A DNA stretch of 40,893 bases from Alphaproteobacteria bacterium. Its GTDB lineage: Bacteria; Pseudomonadota; Alphaproteobacteria; UBA7985; JAUIBT01. The notes under the pieces were generated by a model. The model worked only from the letters and a program-made list of their open reading frames with translations, was not told the DNA's origin and made no database searches. The stretch's first letter is position 1, and each line of letters starts with the position of its first letter. Below, piece after piece: positions 7,727 to 15,558 of the stretch. Position numbers and translations under genes: made by a program. The stretch is taken from assembly GCA_030428565.1 (NCBI GenBank), contig JAUIDR010000028.1, positions 1 through 40,893 of the forward strand, read 5' to 3'.

Positions 7727-8074
7727 TCAATATGACGAACGTGGTCCCATTGAAGTAGGTTCACACCTAAAATTTTGACCCGAATACTTTAAATTTGCCC
7801 AATTTGCTATGTCTTGGCACGCGGAGAAGGTGTTGCCCCCAAAGCCGAATATAAATCCGATAGGGTCAGTTTGATTTAGTCCGAAAGTGGATTTTGTGAG
7901 GGTCACGGGTTGGCCTCCGATGTAATAATTTTCGTTATCGAACCCCAAAAAAATAGTAGTATCTGAATTGCGATAATAGTAAAATTGCAGTTTTTTATCA
8001 GCTAGTGCATATCCTACCAACCCGAAAAAAAAGGCTGTTAATCCAACACAGAGTGGCAATATTATCCTACACAT
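7727..8074 (-). CDS. Small secreted hypothetical protein
   Basis: The 115-residue product starts with a signal peptide or membrane anchor (IILPLCVGLTAFFFGLVGYA, about residues 4-23). It continues with a beta-rich part (KKLQFYYYRNSD, FLGFDNENYYIGG) and two cysteines in the mature region. The ribosome binding site AAAGGAGC is 10 bases before ATG. I do not recognise a family. The gene lies downstream of the H-NS-like gene on the same strand with a short gap, so the two may share a transcript. Confidence 0.6.
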   Translation of the reverse strand: MCRIILPLCVGLTAFFFGLVGYALADKKLQFYYYRNSDTTIFLGFDNENYYIGGQPVTLTKSTFGLNQTDPIGFIFGFGGNTFSACQDIANWANLKYSGQNFRCEPTSMGPRSSY

Positions 8075-8098
8075 TGCTAACTTTGCTCCTTTGAAAAC

Positions 8099-8479
8099 TT
8101 ATTGCAGGGCACTTATCAACAGTTCATCTCTTTTGGCAACGTGCTCAGGGTTTGTTTTGTCAAAATTATCTGTGCCAATATACGCTAACACCCATTTTGG
8201 CGTCATTCCCTGGCCCGACCATTTGATATCAGGATCTGTTGGGTGCTGGTATTTTGGTTGCACTTTTTTCCGAGTCTTGACCGCCTTCTCGCCTGATCCA
8301 TTTCCACCAAGTTTTGCAAGGATATCGGAAATTTCGATACCGTTCTTTTCAGCCAGTTCACGTACTTGAGCAACGACATCGATCAAGGCTTGTTCGCGTT
8401 GTTGATCAATTAACTCTTGCGTCTTTGTTTGTAAAGCCAAAAGCTCTGCATATGACATTTTTTCTAAAGCAGCTGACAT
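8099..8479 (-). CDS. H-NS/HvrA-family nucleoid protein
   Basis: I chose ATG 8479 (ribosome binding site GGAGAG); the frame extends 21 bases further without support. The 126-residue protein has an N-terminal coiled-coil oligomerisation part (MSYAELLALQTKTQELID and onward, about 8-55). A linker rich in Gly and Lys follows. The C-terminal DNA-binding domain is KYQHPTDPDIKWSGQGMTPKWV (about 76-97), where W-S-G-x-G-x-x-P-x-W is the H-NS signature; the usual Arg of the AT-hook-like loop is replaced by Met-Thr. Such proteins bind AT-rich foreign DNA and silence it. On an AT-rich island it may silence the island itself or adjust the host's own silencer (inferred). Confidence 0.9.
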   Translation of the reverse strand: MSAALEKMSYAELLALQTKTQELIDQQREQALIDVVAQVRELAEKNGIEISDILAKLGGNGSGEKAVKTRKKVQPKYQHPTDPDIKWSGQGMTPKWVLAYIGTDNFDKTNPEHVAKRDELLISALQ

Positions 8480-8629
8480 AAACTCTCCATGGATGATCAA
8501 TGGCCATATAAGTCTTTTTGAGGGAGGCAGTCAATCATTGACTAACAAGCTAACTGAAAGTGTTGCTTCTAAGGCCAGCAGCAGAATTGCATAAGTACTA
8601 GAGTTACTGGCTGCAATACGAGGAAACCT

Positions 8630-8872
8630 ATGAAAATTAAGTCGTTTAAACAATTTTTGGCTGAACACAATAGCACGTTAGATGGCAATGATGAAAACTC
8701 ATTAAACCAACGCCTTAAACGTATTGATCAAGAGATGCTAGCTTTGAAGCCCAGGCCTGAGGGTGCATTTAATTCGAAGCAAAAAGCCAACGCAAAGGCC
8801 AGGCGATCGTCCCTCTTATCAAAATTAGGTCAGATCCACTATCGTTATAAGAACAAAGACCATCAAGAATAG
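8630..8872 (+). CDS. Small basic hypothetical protein
   Basis: This 80-residue protein starts after a good ribosome binding site (GAGG about 9 bases before ATG). It is highly charged, with a helical N-terminus (MKIKSFKQFLAEHN), a possible coiled coil (NQRLKRIDQEMLALK) and a basic C-terminal half (KQKANAKARRSSLLSK). The composition suggests nucleic-acid or structural binding, but no family is recognisable. It stands alone between two minus-strand genes. Confidence 0.6.
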   Translation: MKIKSFKQFLAEHNSTLDGNDENSLNQRLKRIDQEMLALKPRPEGAFNSKQKANAKARRSSLLSKLGQIHYRYKNKDHQE

Positions 8873-8895
8873 ACGGCGGACAATTTGATAGACCA

Positions 8896-9273
8896 CTACC
8901 AGTCTTCGGCAAGGAAACGTCCTGAAGACCAACCTCGTACAGTCCATCCGTAACGGTCAGTCCACTCCACATAGTGCCAAATGGCTCTGCGGTAATTCAT
9001 GAGCTGGTCCATGGTCATGCAACGGCTTTGACGTGTACATCCGCAAAGCCCTGGGTATTGCTCTCCAAGATTTCTGACGCCTCTTGCATTCGGCGGCATC
9101 TCCCCAACAATCTTGTATTTTGTACCAGGGCCAGAGCGAATGTTGAGCGTATCCCAGGAGGAAACACCTACTACGCGAAAATAGTCAGGCCCATCGGCAC
9201 ATGCCCAGGTCGCACTGCTCGGTAGAAACACGGTCAAAATCAACGCAATCAACAATCGAGCCATTAGCTTCAT
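8896..9273 (-). CDS. Secreted SH3b-domain protein
   Basis: The 125-residue product has a signal peptide (MARLLIALILTVFLPSSATW, about residues 4-23). It is followed by one bacterial SH3 domain: DTLNIRSGPGTKYKIVGEMPPNA is the classic LNIRSGPG first strand and loop, and the domain ends with WTDRYGWTVRGWSSGRFLA. Four cysteines in the middle (C-x-D, CGC, RC) probably form disulfides in the periplasm. SH3b domains usually bind peptidoglycan or proteins at the cell envelope. The start may be the ATG at 9273 or the one at 9264; neither has a strong ribosome binding site. It lies just downstream of the unknown gene at 9316-10191. Confidence 0.75.
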   Translation of the reverse strand: MKLMARLLIALILTVFLPSSATWACADGPDYFRVVGVSSWDTLNIRSGPGTKYKIVGEMPPNARGVRNLGEQYPGLCGCTRQSRCMTMDQLMNYRRAIWHYVEWTDRYGWTVRGWSSGRFLAEDW

Positions 9274-9315
9274 CCTGTTTCGTACGATAGAAGCTTATCC
9301 CTAACCCGTCTTGAG

Positions 9316-10191
9316 TCAAGATTCAGTTCGTTTGGGAGGTCTGCCTGGGGTAGAAAGCGAAGGTTGTTGCGTGGTCACCTGATCCCATACCGATTTCCAA
9401 TCTTTTCCTCTGTCGGCCATTCTTGGGGCAAAGAGTCGGCGGTATTCTTTGTTGCTGCGTTTGATGCCTGTCGATTTGAAATCTTCCAGAATGGCGGTGA
9501 TCGCTGTTTCAACGGTTGTCTTTTGATCAACGACACGCTCCAGCAGCTTGTCATGGAGACGCTTTTCAATGAAGATGTGGCGGTGGTAAAAATCTCCGTA
9601 AGTTTGGCGAATTGTGCTTGGGAGCGTTTGATCGCCGATTAGGCTGTTCGAAGTCGGTTGGTGTTTGGCAGCCAAGGTGCCCGTACCAAGACGACCATCA
9701 AAGACATCGAGGTGCAGGCTGTCATCAGGGGTCACGATGGGACTCCGTTCGTAGTGCCTCCATGGATCTAAAAACTCAGGCAGGTAAGCGGGCTGTTTTA
9801 GATTTCGATCCTTTTGCCAACACGGAACGAAGCTAAGCTTCTCGGAAATCCTGTGAACCAAATCGCCGCCATGGAGGATACCACCTCTTAGGATTTCTTT
9901 GTGAAGTGGCTTCAGCTCGCCAGCTATGGATTCAACCGACATAACTGGAAAAGTCCCAAGGTTGTTCGGCATTCCCAACCCGAGCCACACGTATAGGCTG
10001 GTGAGCGTCCGCAAATCCTTCTCTATCAGAGCGTCTTGAGCGTCGGCTTTGTGATCCTTTGGTAAACTGCTTAAGGAGAGCCCAAGCGCCTCGTACCGAT
10101 CCTTAATGGCAAGGTAGACGGCTGTTGTGTGATCTTGAAGGCGAATGTGATTGTCGTGTTGGAGCATAATGCGTCTGATAGTCGATGACAC
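9316..10191 (-). CDS. Unknown protein at the tRNA-Arg end of the island
   Basis: The 291-residue frame starts with GTG 10191; ATG 10167 is an alternative. It has no signal peptide and no membrane segment. Helical segments dominate, including LIEKDLRTLTSLYVWLGLG, DKLLERVVDQKTTVETAI and a basic Pro-rich tail (STPGRPPKRTES). I searched by eye for the R...H-x-x-R...Y triad of tyrosine integrases and for serine-recombinase motifs and found none. Its place, 176 bp from the 3' end of tRNA-Arg, is where an island integrase usually sits, so either the integrase is elsewhere or lost, or this gene has another role at the element's end. Function is unknown. Confidence 0.7.
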   Translation of the reverse strand: MSSTIRRIMLQHDNHIRLQDHTTAVYLAIKDRYEALGLSLSSLPKDHKADAQDALIEKDLRTLTSLYVWLGLGMPNNLGTFPVMSVESIAGELKPLHKEILRGGILHGGDLVHRISEKLSFVPCWQKDRNLKQPAYLPEFLDPWRHYERSPIVTPDDSLHLDVFDGRLGTGTLAAKHQPTSNSLIGDQTLPSTIRQTYGDFYHRHIFIEKRLHDKLLERVVDQKTTVETAITAILEDFKSTGIKRSNKEYRRLFAPRMADRGKDWKSVWDQVTTQQPSLSTPGRPPKRTES

Positions 10192-10291
10192 TTCTGCTAT
10201 AAAGCAACATGGATCGTCGTGTTTGCCAACCCCATCGTTTCATAGTCTGATCCAAAACCATCTAGCAACGTCTCAGGAGGGCTTTAACCAA

Positions 10292-10314
10292 TATGTCTCT
10301 AGTTATGTCTCTAG
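10292..10314. repeat. Short tandem repeat at the island end
   Basis: The 11-12 base unit TATGTCTCTAGT occurs twice back to back (10292-10303 and 10304-10314), 54 bp from the tRNA-Arg 3' end. It could be a recombinase arm site or part of the attachment region, but this is only positional evidence. Confidence 0.5.
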
Positions 10315-10367
10315 CATTTGCGGCTAAAACATAAAATATTGATTATAAAGCACAAAATGGTTATGTA

Positions 10368-10444
10368 TGGTGTCCCCGACAGGAGTCGAACCTGTGGCCT
10401 ACCGCTTAGGAGGCGGTCGCTCTATCCTACTGAGCTACGGGGAC
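10368..10444 (-). tRNA. tRNA-Arg (anticodon CCT)
   Basis: A complete 77-base cloverleaf is readable on the minus strand. It has a 7-bp acceptor stem (GTCCCCG with CGGGGAC), D arm, anticodon stem ACCGC/GCGGT around the loop CTCCTAA (anticodon CCT), TTCGA T loop, and an encoded CCA end. tRNA-Arg genes are frequent integration sites. The AT-rich island abuts its 3' end. Confidence 0.95.
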
Positions 10445-10693
10445 GCTGGCCTCGGTGTGCCTGCGCCCCTGTTTAGGCGAGGCTCGCGGCAAAATCTAGC
10501 CCCAAGCTTGGGTGGTGTTAGTCCGCCGTGCGCCAGCTCGCGGGCACGGTAGATGGCTGAGGCATAGTAACCAGCCGCCCAGGTAGCCGAGGCATTGCAG
10601 TTAACCACGCAGGTAGCCGTGGTTCCCGATACTCTAAGAGCATACTCTAGGAGCCCCGGGTATCCTAGGAGCCCCGGGGATCTGGGGAGCCCA
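10445..10693. repeat. Intergenic stretch with GC-rich direct repeats
   Basis: CTAGGAGCCCCGGG is repeated at 10647-10660 and 10665-10678, and a looser pair of about 33-base units (each ending in AGGTAGCC) lies at about 10555-10620. No gene is visible. It sits past the stop of the aminotransferase gene and may act in transcript ending. Confidence 0.5.
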
Positions 10694-12067
10694 TCAGGTG
10701 GCGGGCAGGGATTGGCGGATCGCCAGCTCCAGCTTATCGACGACTTCTGGGATTTGCGCCTCGGTCATGATAAAGGGCGGGGCCAGCAGGACATGATCGC
10801 CGTTCTTGCCGTCGCGGGTGCCCGACATGGGGTAGCAGACTAGCCCCGCATCCAGCGCGGCGCGCTTGATTTTGCCCGCTAGACCCAGAGCGGGATCGAA
10901 GGGCTGCTTGGTGGTGCGGTCGGCCACCAGCTCGATCCCGCGGAACAGGCCGCGGCCGCGGATATCGCCGACGTTGGGGTGCTGGCCCAGGGCTTGCTTC
11001 AGCGCCGCGTCCAGCTTGTCGCCCAGGGCGCTAACGCCTGCCACTAGGCCCCGATCCAACAGTGCACGCACAACGGCTAGCCCAGCGGCGGTGGCCACGG
11101 GGTGGGCCAAATAGGTGTGGCCGTGCTGGAAGAAGCCCGAGCCCGCCTCGATAGTCTCGTAGATGGTCTTGCTGCAAAGCATGGCGCCGATGGGCTGATA
11201 GCCGGCACCCAAGCCTTTGGCGATACACAGAATATCGGGTTCGATGCCGTCGGCTTCACAGGCAAACAAGTGGCCAGTACGTCCCATGCCGCACATGACT
11301 TCATCCAAAATCAGCAGCACGCCGTATCGGTCACAGATCTCGCGCACGCGCTGGTAGTAGCCCGGGACGGCGGGCACCGCACCCAGTGTGGCTCCGACGA
11401 CGGGTTCGGCGATGAAGGCCATGACGCTATCGGGACCCAAGCGCAGAATTTCGTCCTCCAGCTCCTGAGCGACGCGTTGGCCGTAGTCGTGTAAGGTCTC
11501 GCCTTCCTGGCGCTCGGCGTATTCATAGCAAGGCGCGATGTGGCTGACTTCGATCAACAGGGGCGCAAACTGCGCGCGCCGCCATGCGTTGCCGCCCGCC
11601 GACAGAGCGCCCAGCGTGTTGCCGTGGTAGGATTGACGACGCGCGATCAGGTGGCGACGCTGGGGCTCGCCGCGCTCCAGGTGATACTGTCGCGCCAGTT
11701 TGATCGCCGCTTCGGTGGCCTCCGAGCCGCCCGAGACAAAATAAACACGGTCGATATCACCCGGCGCATTGGCGGCTAGCAGATGAGCCAGTTCTTCAGC
11801 GGGTTCGGAGGTGAAAAAGCCGGTGTGGGCGAAGGCAAGCTGGGCAACTTGATCCTGCACGGCTTTGATGACTTCGGCGTCGCTGTGGCCAAGGCAGGAG
11901 ACCGCAGCACCCCCCGAGCCATCAAAATAGCGCTTGCCGTTGGCGTCGATCAGATAACAGCCGTCGCCGCCGACCGCCATCGGGGTCTGCGCTTTGGTGT
12001 GGCGCGGGAAGACGTGCGACCGACCGGCGTAGGGATTGGGTGATGTATGGGGAGCGGCTTGAGCCAT
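10694..12067 (-). CDS. Class III (omega) aminotransferase, PLP-dependent
   Basis: ATG 12067 gives 457 residues, typical for the family; the longer frame to 12145 overlaps the upstream gene without support. The fold-type-I class III signature is complete. It has the FVSGGSEATEAAIKLAR cofactor-phosphate region, the SYHGNTLGALS segment, LILDEVMCGMGRTG with the cofactor-binding Asp, and IAKGLGAGYQPIGA with the Schiff-base lysine. The enzyme moves an amino group from an amine or omega-amino acid to a keto acid in the cytoplasm; the substrate cannot be read from sequence. It is last in a leftward operon with a BKACE enzyme and a DMGDH-like flavoenzyme, which suggests that an amine made by the others is deaminated here (inferred). 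Confidence 0.93.
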   Translation of the reverse strand: MAQAAPHTSPNPYAGRSHVFPRHTKAQTPMAVGGDGCYLIDANGKRYFDGSGGAAVSCLGHSDAEVIKAVQDQVAQLAFAHTGFFTSEPAEELAHLLAANAPGDIDRVYFVSGGSEATEAAIKLARQYHLERGEPQRRHLIARRQSYHGNTLGALSAGGNAWRRAQFAPLLIEVSHIAPCYEYAERQEGETLHDYGQRVAQELEDEILRLGPDSVMAFIAEPVVGATLGAVPAVPGYYQRVREICDRYGVLLILDEVMCGMGRTGHLFACEADGIEPDILCIAKGLGAGYQPIGAMLCSKTIYETIEAGSGFFQHGHTYLAHPVATAAGLAVVRALLDRGLVAGVSALGDKLDAALKQALGQHPNVGDIRGRGLFRGIELVADRTTKQPFDPALGLAGKIKRAALDAGLVCYPMSGTRDGKNGDHVLLAPPFIMTEAQIPEVVDKLELAIRQSLPAT

Positions 12068-12078
12068 GGGATGTGTCC

Positions 12079-12951
12079 TTAGTCTCGGGACGGTGAAGAG
12101 GGGGCGGTTGCGCCTGCTGGTACAGCATTGGTCTGACTTGGCCACAAGTTTGCTGCCTGGCCGCGCTGAATCAGCCGCGCGACAGAGGCCGCATTATCGG
12201 CCCAGAGCCCGCCGTTTGGGTCATGAATGTTGTTTTCAAAGCCAATGCGCGCGCCGCCGCCTTGCGCCCATGCGGCCAGCAGGCAGTCGATTTCTTGCGG
12301 GCCGAAGGCACAGATGCTCCAGTTCCAACGGTAGGAGGCGGACGAGGCGGCCGCATCGGGCTGCAAACCCTGGCCCGCGATGGCTTGCAAGAAGGAGGAG
12401 AGGTCTTGCGGGCAGCCATGGCGAGCCGGGGTGTATTGTCCCAAGACAAAAATGACATCGTTTTGCAGCGGGCCGATCAGACCCTGGGCGCTCCAGGTCT
12501 CCAGTTGGGCCAGGCAGTCTTGGGTATAAAGAATGTGTTGAACACGCGTGCCAACCTCGCGGCACAGGGCATAGACGCGCGTTGCTAGCTCAGGTTCGCG
12601 CGCCATTTCGCGCACTGAGATGCTGGCGGCCGCTGGGCGCAGCGCTTCCAAGCAAGCGAACTGGTCGGCAACGCCAAAGATGCCCGCGCTCTCGGTGGTG
12701 ATTTGGATGGCAAGGCCCGGCACAGCTTCGTTCACGGCCGCGATGGCCTCGCGATAGCGGCCCGCGTCCAGGCTGTGGCCTTGCTGCTCGTCGCGCACGT
12801 GCAGATGCAAGCTATCGGCGCCCGCAGCAAAGGCGGCCTTGGCGGTGGTGGCCAGCTCGCTCGGTGTGACCGGCAAGGCCGGGTGGTCGGCCTTGGTCCG
12901 TCTGGCGCCGTTGGGGGCCAGCATCAGCGGTGGGCGGCGTAGGGGCATCAC
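12079..12951 (-). CDS. Beta-keto acid cleavage enzyme (BKACE, DUF849 family)
   Basis: This 290-residue TIM-barrel-type protein carries the BKACE marks. They are an NGARRTKADHPALP opening, AGADSLHLHVRDEQQG with the zinc-binding His-x-His, QITTES, and IGFENNIHDPNG near the end. The founding member, 3-keto-5-aminohexanoate cleavage enzyme, splits a beta-keto acid using acetyl-CoA and a divalent metal, and other members act on dehydrocarnitine and related acids. Its start overlaps the end of the DMGDH-like gene, so translation is coupled. The C-terminal tail is Ala/Pro-rich. It should work between the flavoenzyme and the aminotransferase in one catabolic route; the keto acid is unknown. Confidence 0.9.
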   Translation of the reverse strand: MMPLRRPPLMLAPNGARRTKADHPALPVTPSELATTAKAAFAAGADSLHLHVRDEQQGHSLDAGRYREAIAAVNEAVPGLAIQITTESAGIFGVADQFACLEALRPAAASISVREMAREPELATRVYALCREVGTRVQHILYTQDCLAQLETWSAQGLIGPLQNDVIFVLGQYTPARHGCPQDLSSFLQAIAGQGLQPDAAASSASYRWNWSICAFGPQEIDCLLAAWAQGGGARIGFENNIHDPNGGLWADNAASVARLIQRGQAANLWPSQTNAVPAGATAPSSPSRD

Positions 12952-15383
12952 AGCAGCGCTCCCTTCATCCGCTCGCCCTTGGGATCGTAGGCGGGCGCCA
13001 ATTGCAGCCGCGCGCCATAGCGTCGCCCGGTCACATCGACCTCAACCGCCAGGCCTGCGGGCTCTAGGGCCTCTAGCGCGGGCGTGGAGACGTGTGCTAG
13101 GGCAAGCGGGCGCTGGATGCGGTATCCAAAGGCAGCCGAACTGGTGGTGCCGATGATCTTTCCGTCCAGCAAGACCGGTTCGTGGCCCAGGGGCGTCGCG
13201 CTCTGATCGTCGAAAATCAGAGTGACCAGGCTACGGCGCGCGGTCTTACGGCGCTCGACCAAGGCCGCAGCGCCCAGGAAGTCTTTCTTCTTGGAGGTCA
13301 GGCCATCCATCCCGGTCTCGATTGGACTAACATCTGCGTCCAGCTCGTGGCCCATGGCGGCAAAGCCTTTTTCAATGCGCATGGCGGTCTGCGCGTAGAG
13401 GCCCGCGGGTTGCGCCCCTGCTTGGGTCAGGGCGTCATAGATGGCGGCCGCGTTTTCCCAGCGGCAGGTGATCTCAAACCCGGCTTCGCCGACGTAAGAC
13501 ATGCGCACCGCGCGCAGGTGTTTGCCCGCGATATGGGCCGGGCCGACTTTGAAATACCCCAATTCGCACAGCTCTGAGGCGCCGCAAGCGGCCAGAATAC
13601 GCCCCGCATCCGGGCCCATGAGGCCCAAGACCGCGTAGGCTTCGGTGCTGTCGGTCAAGCTCACGTCGAATCCGTTTTGATGGCGTTGCAACCAGGCTAG
13701 ATCGCGCTTGATAGCAGCGGTCCCGACAAACAAACGATAGTGCTGGTCTGCGATGCGCTGAGCCGTGATGTCGCTCTCGTAGCCGCCGCGCTCGTTGAGC
13801 AGAGCGGTATAGATGGCCGAACCGGCGGGTTTATCCATGTTTGCCGAACACACCCACTGCAAAAAGCGCTCAGCATCTGGGCCTTCGACTTCGATCTTGC
13901 CAAAGCAGGAGGCATCGAAAATGGCGGCGCTCTGGTGGGCGGCGGCCACTTCACGTCCAACCTGCTCAAACCAATCTGGGCGTCCAAAGCGCAATTCGGG
14001 TTGACCGCTATGACCCACTTGTTCCTTGGCAAAATACAGAGGCCTCTCCCAGCCGTAGAATTGACCAAAGGCGGCTCCTGCCGCCTCGTAGGCGTTGTGG
14101 AGCGCCAACTTGCGCAGTCCGCGCGCGGTCTTGAGTTGGCGGCCTGGGTAAGTGATTTCGTAGTGCGTGCCCAAAATCTCTGGCGCGCGAGCCATCAGGT
14201 GGTCGAGCGAATTAAAGATCGGTGCGAAACGCTTGGCATCGGCTTCGCTGAGATCATAGGCGGTGTGGCCGTGCACGATGCAGTGCGCCAGGTTCATGCC
14301 TGCACCGCCGCCAGAGGCAAGGCCAACCGAATTCATACCGCAGCCTAAGAACAGGCCGCGGGTCTCGGCGGCCTCGCCCAGCATGAACATGCCGTCGGGC
14401 GTAAAGCTCTCAGGCCCGTTTAGCAGCATCTTGACCTCGGCCTGCTCAAGGGCGGGCAGGCGATGCAGCGCGTTCATCATCATGGGCTCGAAGTGGTCCC
14501 AGTCTTCGGGCAGGAGGCCAAATTGAAAATCTTCGCCTAGGCTTCCGGGTGCGATCGGTTTGCCCATGGGCTCAAAGCAGCCAACCAAGAGGCCGCCGCT
14601 ATCATCGCGGATGTAAAGGTGGCTGTCGTGATCGCTGAGCGAGGGCACATTGCCGGTAATGCCCGCGATGGGCTTGGTGAGCAGATAGAAGTGTTCGCAG
14701 GCTAGAAGGGGCACCTCTGCACCCGCCATAGCGCCCGCTTCGCGCGACCAAAGACCGGTGCAGAGCGCGATGGCATCGCAGCGGATCGTCCCTTTTGCGG
14801 TCTCTACGCCGACGACGCGCCCGCCCTGGGTCAGGATACCCGTAACGCCTGTATCCTCAAAGATGCGTGCGCCCTTGGCCTTGGCGCTCTTGACCAGCGC
14901 AGCGCAGACATCGCTGGGTGAAACGCGCCCATCATCAGGCGACCAGACCGCGCCAATGACATCATCGGCGTTCATCAGCGGCCAGCGTTCTTTGGCCTCG
15001 CCGGGACTGATGGCCTCTGCGCGCACGCCATAGGCTTTGGCTAAGGCTTCTTGGCGCAACACGTGATCGAGGCGACCTGGATTGGTGGCGATCGACAATG
15101 AGCCCTTTTGTATCCAGCCAACCGCCTGGCCGGTCTCGCGCTCCAGCTGGGCATAGAGATCGACCGAATATTGGATCATGCGGGTCAGGTTCTGCGAACT
15201 ACGCAGCGCGCGCACTTGGGCCGCTGAATGCCAGGTTGTGCCCGAGGTCAGCTTGTTGCGCTCGAGCAGGACGGCATCGCTGACGCCCATCTGTGCCAGG
15301 TGGTAGAGCGTCGAACAGCCCATGATACCGCCGCCGATGATGACGACCGAGGCATGAGCGGGAAGCGATGGCGTTGCAGTCAT
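12948..15383 (-). CDS. FAD-dependent dimethylglycine/sarcosine dehydrogenase-like protein (DAO + GcvT)
   Basis: The 811-residue protein has the N-terminal DAO domain with the dinucleotide fold VVIIGGGIMG (Gly17, Gly19, Gly22). SGTTWHSAAQ follows with His52, the position that binds FAD covalently in dimethylglycine and sarcosine dehydrogenases. A linker domain follows, then a GcvT-like folate-binding half (from about residue 430; GYESDITAQRI, YVGEAGFEITCRWENA, EKGFAAMGHELDADVSP, KKDFLGAAAL). Such enzymes oxidatively remove N-methyl groups and hand the one-carbon unit to tetrahydrofolate. Length and domain order match the family. It is first in the leftward operon and divergent from the RpiR regulator. 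Whether the substrate is dimethylglycine or another N-methyl amine is open. Confidence 0.93.
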   Translation of the reverse strand: MTATPSLPAHASVVIIGGGIMGCSTLYHLAQMGVSDAVLLERNKLTSGTTWHSAAQVRALRSSQNLTRMIQYSVDLYAQLERETGQAVGWIQKGSLSIATNPGRLDHVLRQEALAKAYGVRAEAISPGEAKERWPLMNADDVIGAVWSPDDGRVSPSDVCAALVKSAKAKGARIFEDTGVTGILTQGGRVVGVETAKGTIRCDAIALCTGLWSREAGAMAGAEVPLLACEHFYLLTKPIAGITGNVPSLSDHDSHLYIRDDSGGLLVGCFEPMGKPIAPGSLGEDFQFGLLPEDWDHFEPMMMNALHRLPALEQAEVKMLLNGPESFTPDGMFMLGEAAETRGLFLGCGMNSVGLASGGGAGMNLAHCIVHGHTAYDLSEADAKRFAPIFNSLDHLMARAPEILGTHYEITYPGRQLKTARGLRKLALHNAYEAAGAAFGQFYGWERPLYFAKEQVGHSGQPELRFGRPDWFEQVGREVAAAHQSAAIFDASCFGKIEVEGPDAERFLQWVCSANMDKPAGSAIYTALLNERGGYESDITAQRIADQHYRLFVGTAAIKRDLAWLQRHQNGFDVSLTDSTEAYAVLGLMGPDAGRILAACGASELCELGYFKVGPAHIAGKHLRAVRMSYVGEAGFEITCRWENAAAIYDALTQAGAQPAGLYAQTAMRIEKGFAAMGHELDADVSPIETGMDGLTSKKKDFLGAAALVERRKTARRSLVTLIFDDQSATPLGHEPVLLDGKIIGTTSSAAFGYRIQRPLALAHVSTPALEALEPAGLAVEVDVTGRRYGARLQLAPAYDPKGERMKGALL

Positions 15384-15415
15384 AAGAAGGAAAACTGAAA
15401 GCGATTACAGAATGT

Positions 15416-15430
15416 CATTGCGAGGCAATG
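15416..15430. promoter_or_regulatory. Palindrome 1 in the divergent promoter region
   Basis: CATTGC (15416-15421) and GCAATG (15425-15430) are perfect 6-bp arms around GAG. It lies 33 bp before the DMGDH-like start. It shares the core CAATG with the next palindrome, so both may bind the same protein. Confidence 0.45.
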
Positions 15431-15442
15431 GATAACTGGGTG

Positions 15443-15461
15443 GGTCAATGGACGATTGACC
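15443..15461. promoter_or_regulatory. Palindrome 2, candidate RpiR operator
   Basis: GGTCAAT and ATTGACC form perfect 7-bp arms around a 5-bp spacer in the space between the DMGDH-like gene and the RpiR gene. Operators of this regulator family are often imperfect palindromes of this size in such divergent spaces (family knowledge). The assignment is inferred. Confidence 0.5.
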
Positions 15462-15509
15462 TGCCGAAAATGATGGATGAAAAACAAGAATAGTCAAATG
15501 ATCAAAAAT

Positions 15510-15539
15510 ATAACAATCGTTATTGACGGGCGCGCGCCC
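15510..15539. promoter_or_regulatory. Palindromes 3 and 4 just before the RpiR gene
   Basis: ATAAC and GTTAT (15510-15514, 15519-15523) frame AATC, and GGGCGCGCGCCC (15528-15539) is a perfect 12-bp palindrome 19 bp before ATG 15559. The first may be an operator for self-control. The second may be an mRNA hairpin or simply GC-rich sequence. Confidence 0.35.
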
Positions 15540-15558
15540 ATCAGCCTAGCATTTGCGC

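Noticed and set aside
9316-10191. Integrase for the tRNA-Arg island
   Set aside because: Neither the tyrosine-recombinase R, HxxR, Y residues nor serine-recombinase motifs can be found in the protein.
1-10367. Second copy of the tRNA-Arg 3' end as the other attachment site
   Set aside because: Scanning by eye found no copy in this stretch; it may lie left of the window.
10866-15033. Many long plus-strand frames opposite the catabolic operon
   Set aside because: They are antisense shadows of GC-rich genes; protein motifs are only in the minus-strand frames.
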